From contig OX246753.1 of NCBI GenBank assembly GCA_945910035.1, positions 64,791,479 to 64,855,478 of the forward strand: a stretch of 64,000 bases of DNA, in the 5' to 3' direction. The stretch comes from Brachypalpus laphriformis (taxonomy: Eukaryota; Arthropoda; Insecta; Diptera; Syrphidae). The notes under the pieces were generated by a model. That model worked only from the letters and a program-made list of their open reading frames with translations. It made no database searches and was not told the origin of the DNA. A program made the position numbers and the translations under genes. Within the stretch, counting starts at the first letter, position 1; the number at the start of each line of letters is the position of its first letter. Positions 23,985 to 34,425 of this stretch are shown here, one piece after another.

Positions 23985-24310
23985 AAAAATTGTATTTCTC
24001 AATATAATCTCCCTCGAGTGCAACGCATTTCTCTCGTCGGGCATACAGGGCCTTAATACTAATGAAGAAAACTTTAATTTTATTTGCCTCTAAAATGGAT
24101 TTCTACGGCCTTGATCTCGTTCTCATCTGTAGAATTGCTCCAATCCGTTCTGTGCTGATGTGCAACTCGTCAGAATCCTGAAGAGTCAATGACATGCCTT
24201 CGAACATTTTTTTAAGCGATTTTCGGGTTTTTCACGAAGTATTTTATCAAGGTGCGGTGCTGAAAATTGGAAGAATTTTCGATTTCGCCTGACATGGTGA
24301 TGTTTATCCT
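23985..24310 (-). pseudogene. Possible mariner-like transposase C-terminal fragment
   Basis: The minus strand near 24080-23990 reads SIKALYARREKCVALEGDYI, resembling the closing block of mariner transposases (a W/R-rich stretch followed by a GDYxEK motif). The preceding sequence is too decayed to confirm. No terminal repeats were found. Confidence 0.35.
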
Positions 24311-24339
24311 ACCACAGTTAACAAAATGAGATTATTATT

Positions 24340-25032
24340 GAAACTTGGTGATATTTTTACTACTTATGAGTGCCGCAGTGGTATCACTAGACTAATGAGA
24401 ACATAACTCGTTCTTAAGTTTCTTGTACAGCAAAATTATCAGCCGCCCCTTGTACAATAGTACGAGGGAAGATAAGCGCATACTTGTCAATATCAAATTT
24501 CTGCACAAATTCGGGTAAAAAAAAAGTGGTAAGATTCTGTATTTTGTTTCCGATTATAAAACAAACTTATTTATATTATTTGCCTAACAAAATTTTCGTT
24601 TTTTAGTATTTAAACAACATGTCTACGTCTTTACAATAACAACATTTTTAATATTTCTGTTGAAGAAATATGTTGTCCATTTAATCCTATTTTAAACATT
24701 GTAATCCACCAACTTTACAACCGTCGGAGACTTGGCATCACTTTGTTTTGAATCGCACAGACGAGCCCCCTTGCTGCTGACCCGCCCACCTATTGAGTTA
24801 GCTTAACGAATGGAGTCATGTCGGCTCCATGGTCGCCAACAGCTGACGGAAAGCTCCTACTTTGCAGTCTACAGCATTCTCGCCATAAAATGAGATTAGA
24901 AGAGAACGACTGCTCGGCGATAGCGTCATTGTAAGTACTATTCCCATAGCATTCCATGTTTTCTTCGTTCACCAACGAATTCTGTTAACTTGCGGCTCAG
25001 TTCCACCGCTGTTTCTCTAAATTTTATCAATT
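24340..25032. other. Intergenic region and transaldolase 5' UTR
   Basis: No gene or repeat was recognised. The last ~80 bases before 25033 are presumably the transaldolase leader. Confidence 0.35.
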
Positions 25033-26344
25033 ATGTCCACACACCAGTCGAAGAAAGTCAAAATGACCTCCACACTGGATCATCTTAAAAAATTCACAAC
25101 CATCGTTGCTGACACCGGTGATTTCGAAGGTAATTATACGAACAAACGCACTTAGTAACGACCAACAGGCGATGTTCAAGGTGACACCACCTCAGTGCAT
25201 TGTCACTGGAAAATTCTCGTGAATTTGTGCAGTTTTTGTTGTTGTTTTGCTCTCTCTCCTAAGTGCAGCGTCATTGATGCAAGCAATCATGCGTTTTCGA
25301 TTGGAGTGTCCATGTAACACTACAGTGACTATCTCCAGTACCTAACACGTGTTTTTATCTCTTTCATGGCGTAGCCATCAAGGCGTACAAGCCAACAGAT
25401 GCCACCACAAATCCCTCGTTGATTCTCTCGGCAGCCAAGATGGATCAGTACAAGAGCATCATCGACAAGGCCGTCAAACATGGAGTCAAGGTTGGAGAGT
25501 AAGTGTTCTTGCGCCAAGTGCTTAGTATCCTTAGACTCACTGTCTCTACTTTTCGAACAGAACTGAGGAGGAGAAACTATCTGAAGCCATGGACATGCTG
25601 TGCGTGTTGTTCGGGTGCGAGATCCTTAAGATAGTACCTGGTCGAGTCTCCACCGAAGTGGATGCTCGCTTGTCGTTTGATACCGAGAAGAGCGTTGAGA
25701 AGGCGCTCAAGCTGATTGGGCTCTATGAAGAACTTGGCATTCCAAAGGAGCGAGTTCTGATCAAACTCGCTTCCACGTGGGAGGGTATTCAGGCGGCTAG
25801 TGTTCTAGAGAAGGAACACGGCGTGCATTGTAATCTCACATTGCTCTTCTCGTTCTGCCAGGCTGTGGCATGTGCAGAAGCAGAGGTAACTCTGATCTCA
25901 CCGTTTGTCGGACGTATTCTGGACTGGTATGTGGCAAACACTGACAACAAGTCGTTCGAGCCAGAAAAGGATCCTGGCGTGGTGTCAGTAACGAAGATCT
26001 ACAATTACTACAAAAAATTCGGCTACAAAACCGTTGTCATGGGTGCATCATTCCGTAACACAGGTGAAATTAAGGCGTTGACTGGATGTGATCTGCTTAC
26101 CATCAGCCCGAAACTTCTTGAGGAACTGAAGGAGAGCGATGAGGCAGTGGACAGGCTACTGGATCCGGATAATGCTAAAAATGTTCGCTTGGAGAAAATC
26201 TCACTTGACGAAGCTACATTCCGATGGATGCTGAATGAGGATGTCATGGCCACGGACAAACTGTCCGATGGTATTCGTAAGTTTGCTGTGGATTGCCGTA
26301 AGCTTGAGACCGTATTAAAGGAGTTAGTACGCGCGAGTTCTTAA
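25033..26344 (+). CDS. Taldo: Transaldolase, 3 exons
   Basis: Exons 25033-25129, 25375-25498 and 25561-26344 join in phase to 334 aa (animal transaldolases are about 335-337). The enzyme moves a dihydroxyacetone unit between sugar phosphates in the non-oxidative pentose phosphate pathway, in the cytosol. The class I signature DATTNPSLI is in exon 2. The Schiff-base lysine is in VLIKLASTWEGIQAA (exon 3), followed by NLTLLFSFCQA and ISPFVGRILDW, all family hallmarks. The second Met (residue 11) is a possible alternative start; the first was chosen because the leader contains no earlier in-frame ATG and family members have a similar N-terminus. The poly(A) signal AATAAA is at 26433. The gene appears intact. 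Confidence 0.96.
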
Positions 26345-26444
26345 GGCAAGCGCCGACTGTGGAGAGGACCACTAGCTTCTTGCGGTTTCTATGGATATGT
26401 GTATAATCATATGATATTTTCTTGGGTGAACAAATAAACACTTT

Positions 26445-27225
26445 TCTATTCGTTAACGTTTATCTTTCATTTGGGTGTACTTGATTTATTTTGAAAGTTG
26501 ATTCTGTTGCTGCGCCCTCGAGCTCTGTGATGATATAATCTTATCGAATGTAACATTGGAAGTGAACTTGGCAACACGTTTCTTAGTATATGTATTTGCT
26601 TTCGCTTCGACTGGAGGCGTTTTAATAAGTGCAGTATTAATGTAAAGCTGCGCTGTTTGGTTTATTACTTACCAGTTGCTTACAAGTATATAATGGATTT
26701 ATCTCTATTGCAAATCATGGGTCAAAATAAATGACTGGTTCTTAATGTAATCGTAAACAAGTCAATATATAATTTGATTTTCCTAGCTTAAAATTGAAGG
26801 TCTACAGGTGATATATGCCTGGGTATGGCTTTGATCTATAACATGCAGAGCAACCGCCTGCCACTTTTAAGACAAAAATGCATTTTCTTCTAAAACCTTT
26901 CTATAGTCCATAGATACCCATATTGCTAAGATTTCCTTCAAATGCATAGAAATTCAGGATAGGAAGGACATGTATCCTATAATACTCTTGAGATTGTGAA
27001 AATATTGTGGGGATCTTACTAAATACTAATACCCATTCTCAAAATAACTTTTGGACAAACACGTACATATGTACATAAAACCACAAGTCAAACAGATATG
27101 TGCATATAACAGATAAAGAAACCGAAAAGAGAGAAAACACGAAAAGTACCATCCACCTTCCGTCAGTCACTCGTCTCAGCTCATAAAAATAGCAAATAGA
27201 TAGTGGAAGGAGAATACAAAATAAA
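26445..27225. other. Unassigned intergenic sequence
   Basis: Downstream of transaldolase no coding region was seen. Near 27065 there is the ACATATGTACAT type of simple motif common in flies. Confidence 0.35.
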
Positions 27226-27263
27226 TAAATTGTTCACCCTGATTACCGTTGGCGTTTTACACT

Positions 27264-27340
27264 GTGTGTAAACATGTTAAAGGTATTCATAACCCTTTGA
27301 GTGCGCGCAAATTATAAAAAAAAAAAAAAAAAAAAAGCTA
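27264..27340 (+). repeat. Retroposon-like 3' tail repeat, copy 2
   Basis: GTGTAAACATGTTAAAGGTA through TTTGAGTGCGCGCAAATTAT followed by about 20 A. It matches 22378-22310 in reverse orientation. Confidence 0.45.
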
Positions 27341-27567
27341 CGACCTGCTGACCGTTAAACGTCACTAAGCATTGTTTTTGTCATGTGGAATACTATTACA
27401 ACTCTTTCACATTGAAAAAGTTATGAAAATGGATTCGTGGTACATCTGAGGAATAAAACGACAATCGTCGAAAAGCGTAAAACGCCAACAGTAATCAGAG
27501 CTTTTCGACAATTGTCGTTTTATTCCTGAGATGTATCACAAATCCATTTTTATAACTTTTTCAATGT

Positions 27568-28690
27568 AAAAAGATCGATTCACAGCTCAGCGACCTGCGA
27601 ATGCGAATAAGCGAATATTCGAAAATTTTGACATTTCATTCACAGCTACTTTTTTTGTGGTCGCGGCAATCCGCGAATTTTAGTTATCATTCATTTTATA
27701 ACTAATTGCCTAAACGTGAAAAATGCATAAATACATAGCGTAGCTTTCATTCAGAAGGTCGTATCCTACATTCTTTCGATAAATTCAACCACGATCTTAC
27801 CCACCAAGAACAAAGCAAACGAATTGTGAGGTTAAACTCTCGCGAATGTTTTTGACGCGGGAATGTGGATTGCGTCCTACATGTGTGGAATGTGAATAAA
27901 AGTTGACAGTTCGCAGAAATCATTCGCTTATTCGCGGAAAAATCGGCGAATTGTTAATTTCTTCGCAGAAACTGATTACAATTCAGCCTTTTATATATTA
28001 ATCGAAACATAAATTAAGCTCCGTTCTTTTGGAATAATAAAATTGCCAATGGCGTGCTTATAAATGTGCTAAAAACTGTTTGTTCGCTGTTTGGGCATTC
28101 GCAGTTCGCTGAGCTGTGAATGGACCTTAAAGGTCGATTCACAGCTCAGCGACCTGCGAATGCGAATAAGCGAATATTCGCAAATTTTGACATTTCTTTC
28201 ACTGCTACTTTTTTATCTGGCGCGCCAATCCGCAAATTTCAGTTGTCATTCATTTTGTAACTAATTGCCTAAACGTGAAAAATGCATAAATACATAGCGC
28301 AGCTTTTATTCAGAAGGTAATATCTTAGATTCTTTTAATAAATTCAACCACCATCTTACCCACCAAGAACAATACAAAAGAATTGTGAGGTTAAACTCTC
28401 GCGAATGTTTTGGTCGCAGGAATGTGGATTGCGTCCTACATGTGTGGAATGTGAATAAAAGTTGACAGTTTCGCAAAAATCATTCGCTTATTCGCGGAAA
28501 AATCGGCGAATTGTTAATTTCTTCGCAGGAACTAATTACAATTTAACTTTTTATGTATTAATCGATAGATAAATTAAGGTCCGTTCTTTTGGAATAGTAA
28601 AATTGCCCATGGCGTGCTTATAAATATGCTAAAAACGGTTTATTCGCAGTTTGGGCATTCGCAGGTCGCTGAGCTGTGAATGGACCTTAA
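27568..28690. mobile_element. Tandem pair of ~556-bp MITEs sharing one TTAA
   Basis: Copy 2 spans 28131-28686 with TTAA at 28127-28130 and 28687-28690. Copy 1 spans about 27572-28126 with its left TTAA decayed. Both begin AGGTCGATTCACAGCTCAGC (copy 1 with GATCG) and end in the inverted partner GCTGAGCTGTGAATGGACC. The copies are collinear and differ by scattered substitutions. The TTAA flanks suggest a piggyBac-type target, but the ends do not start with the usual CCC. Confidence 0.7.
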
Positions 28691-29239
28691 TACCTAGTAT
28701 TCTACATGAAAAAAAAAAAAAAAAAGTAGTAATGTTTAACGGTCAATAGGTCGTAGCCATGAATAAGACAATCGTCGAAAAGCGAAAAACATGATCGATA
28801 ATAGGGGTGAATAATAAAATTAAAATTCTGAATTTTGCAAAAGATATAACTATTTCTCTATACATTGCTGTCGGTATTCATACATTTCATAGCCAAATGT
28901 TAAAAGCGTTTGTTTGGAGAGGTCTAAACACTTCACACCGAAAGAAAAAATAAAAAAAGCTGTCAAATTAGAGGAATAGAAAAGAGTCAACATCATGTAG
29001 CCTCACAGAATAAAAGTTCAAAATATTTTAGAGAAAAGAGTCATGACTCAAAAGTCATCGTGTAATAGCCGACTTTGCGTTTATCACAAAAAAAATGAAT
29101 TAATTGCATTAGAAATTAAAATTTAATAGCATATTATGTCTATTGTGTTATTTTTAAAAGGTGGTTTTTTTTCCTCATAAGCGGACAAATTTCTTGGTAC
29201 CATTAGTGTCCACTTATGAGAGAGTTCACTGTAATACTA

Positions 29240-29640
29240 GGTCTGTTCGCGTACCCTACCAAAACAGCGAGTTTTTACGAAAACCTTTTCGAGTACTGAC
29301 CATTTTCGTAGTTTTTGACAGAAGAGAGTGCTCTCGAGAGAGTAAGAAATTTCCCCATACTGCGAATTTTAGTGAAGAAATTTCTGTGGGCTTGTTTGTG
29401 AAAACTGTCAAATCTGTCAAATCGCTGTATATGTATTTTTTGTTGGATTGTTCCTTCTCTTTCTTTCTTTCGCGTACAATTGGGTTTTTGGTTTGACGCT
29501 TAAAAAGTGGGTAACTTTTGTGGTTTAACGCGTTCGTTTACTTTTTCGTAATTTTACCTCTCTCTGAGAGAATTTTACCCCCACTCGTGGAAATTTGACA
29601 AACTGCGAATTTTGGTGCAGAAAGTACGCGAACAGACCTA
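29240..29640. mobile_element. ~400-bp MITE with AGGTCTGTTCGCGTAC ends, copy 1
   Basis: The ends AGGTCTGTTCGCGTACC and GTACGCGAACAGACCT are inverted; ACT lies on both sides. A second copy is at 33953-34375 in the opposite orientation. The interior includes TCTCTCGAGAGCGCTCTCT-like palindromes and TTTGACAGATTTGACAG repeats, without coding capacity. Confidence 0.7.
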
Positions 29641-29699
29641 CTATAAAAAAAAAATGTTCTTCGATATTCTAACTTTAATTCATGTTGCTATTGCTTAAT

Positions 29700-30900
29700 A
29701 GTTACTGTGAGCGTCAAAAGAAAGTGTATACCTCCATGTTGCAATTTTAACATTTTATTTCAAGGAATGGTTTGAATCAAACAAAATTTAATAAAAAGTC
29801 CCTATAAAAATAACAAAAAATACTTAATTTTCTACGCGTCAAAAATTAAGTGTACAGTACGCAGTTCAAAAGTTTAAATTAGTATTTTGTCTGCTTCCCT
29901 TTCGGACTTCAAAACAGCTTCTAGTTTTCTTGGCATTGACTCAACAAACTTTTTGGTCAATTCTGTTGGAATTTTTTTTGCCATTCTTTCAATAAAACAG
30001 ACTTTAACGAGTCTTTGCCGGTTATGGCACGTTTTTAAATCTGCTTATCGAGGTACTCCCATAAATGCTCTATCGCGTTAAGGTCCGGGGATTGCGAAGG
30101 ATGATCCAGCTGCCTAGGTGTTTGATAATGTAACCATTCTTTTACTAATTTGGTCGTGTGCTTGGGGTCGTTGTCCTGCTGGAAGACCCATAATCGATCC
30201 AACCCCAATTATGCAACACTTGATGGTAAGTTTTCCTTCAAAATGTTGAGGTAATCGGCTTTGTTCATTGTGCTGTCAATGACTAGATTTTCAACGCTCG
30301 ATGCCGCCATACAGCCCCAGTCCATAACTGAATCACCACCATGCTTTATAGTTGAATTTAAATGTTTTCTTCAAATTCCCTTTCCATATTTTGGGCGGCT
30401 TCTTCGATATATTTCAAATTTGCTTTTGTCACTAAAAATAACATTTTTTCAGAATGGCAAACCCTTATATTTATGCTTTTGGGCGTGAAGCAGTCGTCGC
30501 TTTTGGTTCTTTTCGAAATATAAGGTTTATTGCGAGGCACTCTGCCATGTAACCCATTACTATGCGGCGTCCGACGGCCAGTACTTGCGCTAACGTTGAC
30601 TTCAGAAGCTAGGCTTAGGTCTTCCGCAATTTTCACTGCACTTGCCACTAGATTTTTTCGCGCTTCCCTGACATTAAACCGTGCTTCACTTTCGGACAGT
30701 CTTTTTGGCCTACAGGGACGGGGTCCATCCTTAACGTCTTTGAACCTCTCAAATTTATCTAAACATTTTTTAGCAGTGTTATGGCTTCTTTCCACTATAT
30801 CTGCTAAGTCCCGTAGTGATTTTCTTTCTTTTCTAAACTTTTACACAAGTTTGCGCATTTCAGATGAACTTTGTTTTCCCATTTTGCTCTGCTTTGACCA
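29700..30900 (-). pseudogene. Decayed Tc1-like transposon
   Basis: Minus-strand pieces give a Tc1-type transposase. A paired helix-turn-helix N-terminus starts near 30882 (MGKQSSSEMRKLV, then RPCRPKRLSESE and GLHGRVPRNKP). A DDE region follows at about 30320-30060 with WGCMAAS, VFQQDNDPKHT and SPDLNAIEHLWEYL. Stops and frameshifts are frequent. Repeats near 29715 and 29835 (AGCGTCAAAAGAAAGTGTAT; GCGTCAAAAATTAAGTGTAC) look like a two-part terminal repeat; the other end was not found. Confidence 0.75.
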
Positions 30901-31173
30901 CAAAATGAAGGTACTTTCCTAGTAAATAAATAAATCCACATGAGATATCTCTTCTTCGACTCAGGCAAAGCTGAAAAAAAGAAACACAACGAATCTAAAA
31001 GGTGTTTTCCCTGCTACCAGAATCTGTTACAATATTGTGATTGAATTGGCGGTATTCCACCTAAGCTCGAAATTTATTTTGCTACAGTGTCTAGATAAAG
31101 CTCTCTTTCGCTGGGTGTAATCGATAAATTAACATAATACAATACCAAATGGAGTAATATGGTGAATCCCTAC

Positions 31174-32066
31174 TACAGGGTGTCCGCCGGGAACGTATAC
31201 TACTTTGTTTTGCCGCCATTTTGGTAAACATTAGTCTTGACAGTTCATATTTGGCAGTCGTGAAGTAGACACGTGGCAAATTTATTATGGAAAAATATTG
31301 GATAAACCAACGTGTTTTAATCGTTAAAACATTTTATCAAAATCAATCATCGATTACTGTGACGATGAGAAAGTTACGTGAAATTTTTGGGAGAAACAAC
31401 GTGCCAACAAAACGCACTATTTATCGTGTAGTGAATGATTTCGAAGAAAGAGGGTCTGTAGGTGATAGGCCCAAGCATGGGCCACAACGTACTGCAAGAT
31501 CGGCTGAAAACATTACTGCTGTTCAAGGAAGTGTTCAAAACAATCCATCAACCTCAATTCGACGTCGTGCTCAGGAGCTTGGTCTTCAAAGAACATGATT
31601 GAAAACTTTTTAACGCCACAACTGCATGCTTTGGGCTTGATTAACATGTGGTATCAACAAGACGGTGCCACATCGCATACAGCCAGGATTACAATGGAAT
31701 TACTGCGAGACCTCTTTCCACAACAAGTTATTTCAAAAAATGGTGATGTTGATTGGCCTCCACGGTCGCCTGATTTGACTGCTCCTGACTTCTTTTTGTG
31801 GGGATATCTGAAAAGCAACTCAAACAAAATATTCGTGATGAAATTAATGAAATATCGCGTGAAATGTGTGAGAATGTAATGAAAAATGTGCTCAAAAGGG
31901 CTCGCATTTGTGAGACTAGCAGAGGCGGACATTTACCTGATATTGTATTCCATACATAATTGCCGACATTAAATAAAACATTTATCAATATAAGATCCAT
32001 TCTCTTTCATTTAATCAAAAATTATAAACAAACAAAGTATTATACCTTCCCGGCGGACACCCTGTA
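31174..32066 (+). mobile_element. Internally deleted mariner-like transposon, TIR- and TA-bounded
   Basis: CAGGGTGTCCGCCGGGAACG at 31176 and its inverted partner ending CCGGCGGACACCCTG at 32064 form the terminal repeats, each flanked by TA (31174-31175, 32065-32066). Inside, 31287-31598 encodes the N-terminal DNA-binding domain (starting MEKYWINQRVLIVKTF). The frame at 31595-31879 carries the catalytic parts MWYQQDGATSHTA and WPPRSPDLTAPDFFLWGYLK. The middle of the transposase, including the first catalytic Asp region, is missing, so the 889-bp element is non-autonomous. Confidence 0.85.
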
Positions 32067-32069
32067 TTA

Positions 32070-32640
32070 TAAAATTAATTTGATATTTCCTTTGCCATAG
32101 GCTATACGGAAAACAGCTAAAAAGATTATATTTTTTTTGTTTTTTTTGTTTTATTGGTAATGAAGTCGGAGTCGGTTCTTAAAAAGCCCTTGACTCGGTT
32201 TTGAGTTTGAAAGACCACAAAAAGAGAACGGAGACTAAGAAACACAAATCACATCAACGTCGGCTTTGTCGCTTTTGATAAAATTAGTTATGAGGTTTAG
32301 AGCTTTTAAATATGCGGATTTTAAGCCTATAATCATGTTTCTACGTTCGACTGAGGTTTCCAACATAGGAAATGCGCTAAAACTTTTTTTTCAGTGTAAA
32401 AAACTCCTAAAAAGCATAAAAAAACAATTTTAAGAGGAAATGAATAATATTATAAAAAAAAAAATTTTTTTCTTCAAAATTTCACTATAGGAAATTCGCT
32501 AAAAAAATTTTTTTAATTAGTGTAGAATGGCCTAAAAACATTAAAAAAAAAAATTTTTTTCTTCGGAATTCTAACTTTAATTTATGTTGCTATTGCTTAA
32601 TATTGTGGATCACTTACCCACTGTTGGGTGGCAAAAAATT
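32070..32640. other. AT-rich sequence with simple repeats
   Basis: Runs of A and T and imperfect repeats of GGAAATTCGCTAAAA type. Positions 32565-32605 match the end of the Tc1 copy at 29655-29700, so part is element remains. Confidence 0.4.
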
Positions 32641-32699
32641 GTTCTCTAATAAACTTAGCCCCAAGAAATAGCGCGAAGCGCGCCACTTACCCACTGTTG

Positions 32700-32965
32700 A
32701 CTCTATGATTAGTTTTAAAGGGAGGCCATCCCTAACATTGGGCGTTGGGGATGATTGAGGATGGATCAGAAGATTTGCGACTGGAAATGTGTCCGGAAAA
32801 TATCCGAAGCGCTGAAGCAATAATTCCTGTAATTAAGAAGCACGTGTATCCGGGAAATACAACTCACGGATTACTGGAAGACACATAACTGTCTAAACGA
32901 ACATGGATTTGTACATAAAAAATTGAATCATAGTGATCCCTTTAAAATGCAAAAATAGCAGATTT
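32700..32965 (+). pseudogene. Merlin (ISXO2/IS1016-type) transposase fragment
   Basis: In plus-strand frames with shifts, the sequence reads LEMCPENIRSAEAIIPVIKK followed by HVYPGNTTH, then CLNEHGFVHKKLNHSDPF. This matches the middle of Merlin-type transposases, where NIRS, the D/T block and NHSDPF are conserved. Only about 85 codons remain and there are frameshifts around 32885, so it is a relic. Merlin elements are a sparse group in flies. Confidence 0.6.
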
Positions 32966-33259
32966 ATTTCTTGATGGATAACGATTACAATCTTTCTTAA
33001 AAGTGGGCTGAAGGCCTTTTTACTCTATGGCTGACTTTGTTCAAGTGAACAGAGTTGGATCGACCCGAAGTTGGGTGCTAAACAATACAATACAATGACA
33101 CATAGATGGCGCTCACACGAATGAATGCGTTCAACTAGAACAGATAAAAAATGTATAATAAAAGTGCTTACATCCCTATAATCCGTTCGTGGCTCCCGAT
33201 GAAACTCACACCCAGAAGATGGAGTCTCAGTGGTCTGTGGTAAAACGTGAGTTTTACAA

Positions 33260-33560
33260 TAATAAAAAAATAAAATAAATATTTGGCGCAACAGCTCTTT
33301 AAAGTGCCAAGGCCTAGCTTCTCGCAACCACTCATGTTGTGTGCGTTATATTTTTCACACGAATGGAAGGGACCTACAGTTCAATGCCGAATCCGAACGG
33401 CGATTTGAGAAGCTTTTTCGTGACAACAATACTCTCGGATGTTTGTCAGACGCTCGCGAGAGGTGGGACTGTGAAAAAACGTTTTGGTGTTTTCTGGGAT
33501 TCGAACTTGGAACCTCATGCGTAGTGATCCGACACACTAACCACTTACGCCACGGCGCCC
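33260..33560 (-). mobile_element. tRNA-derived SINE, copy 2
   Basis: On the minus strand the head GGGCGCCGTGGCGTAAGTGG starts at 33560 and the body runs to GCTGTTGCGCCAAATATTTA, followed by a T-rich tail TTTTATTTTTTTATT. It is very similar to the copy at 18443. TATTGT flanks both sides and may be a short target duplication. Confidence 0.75.
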
Positions 33561-33785
33561 ACAATACATTAATAACTACTCAAATAACTTCACTGATTGG
33601 ATTTACAAATACCAGTGGTGGAGAATGATTAAAAAAAATAGACTGGATCCTTTTGAGGAGTTATTGAAAGTCGTTCTACGTGTTTACGGGGATTTTAATA
33701 AATAATAATAAAAAAAAAAAACAATTTCTTTACTTGTTCATTCCATTCCAGTGAATTTACATTGTTTTAGATTCGCTTATTGTCT

Positions 33786-34425
33786 GTGCTGAGAGCGTCA
33801 AAAGAAAGTGTACACCTCCATGTTGCTATTTTAACATTTTACTTCAAGGAATGGTTTGAATCTATTTATGAAATAAGTATGAACATTTTATAAGCAGATG
33901 GTACTAAAGTATTTGGCAAACAAAAAGATTAACAATAAAAAGATCATACAAAAGGTCTGTTCGCGTACTTTCTGCACCGAAATTCGCAGTTTGTCAAATT
34001 TCCACGAGTGGGGTAAAATTTTCTCAGAGAGTAGTAAAATTACGAAAAAGCAAACGAACGCGTTGAACCACAAAATTTGCCCACTTTTTAGATGTCAAAC
34101 TTAAAACCCAATTGTACGCGAAAGAAAGAAAGAGAAGGAACAATCCAACAAAAAATCACATATGCAGCGATTTGACAGATTTGACAGTTTTCACAAACCA
34201 GCCCACAGAAATTTCTTGCACTAAAATTCGCAGCATGGCAAAATTTCTTACTCTCTCGAGAGCGCTCTCTTCTGTCAAAAACTACGAAAATTCTCAGTAC
34301 TCGAACAGGTTTTCGTAAAAATTCGTAACTTTTCGTAAACATTCGCTGTTTTGGGAGGGTACGCGAACAGATCTAAAAATAACAAAAAATACTTCATTTC
34401 CTACGCGTCAAAAAAATCTGAATCT
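33786..34425. repeat. Second Tc1-end remnant carrying a MITE
   Basis: Positions 33790-33870 (GAGCGTCAAAAGAAAGTGTA, CCTCCATGTTGC) and 34375-34420 (AATAACAAAAAATACTT, CTACGCGTCAAAAA) match the Tc1 end at 29710-29855. The MITE at 33953-34375 lies between. Confidence 0.6.
33953..34375. mobile_element. ~420-bp MITE with AGGTCTGTTCGCGTAC ends, copy 2
   Basis: It starts AGGTCTGTTCGCGTACTTTC and ends GTACGCGAACAGATCT, with AAA on both sides. Along its length it is the reverse complement of 29240-29640 with moderate divergence. Confidence 0.7.

Larger units (their letters stand above)
27228..28815. mobile_element. Composite foldback DNA element with nested MITEs
   Basis: The left end TTCACCCTGATTACCGTTGGC and right end ATAATAGGGGTGAA are inverted. 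Inside, GCTACGACCTGCTGACCGTT (27339) and AACGGTCAATAGGTCGTAGC (near 28755) form another inverted pair. Between 27339 and 27560 the sequence folds back on itself around AAAACGCCAACAGTAATC. A related left end TTCACCCTTATTCCGAGTGG occurs at 53098 before Harbinger transposase remains, which hints at, but does not prove, a PIF/Harbinger relation. Confidence 0.5.
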
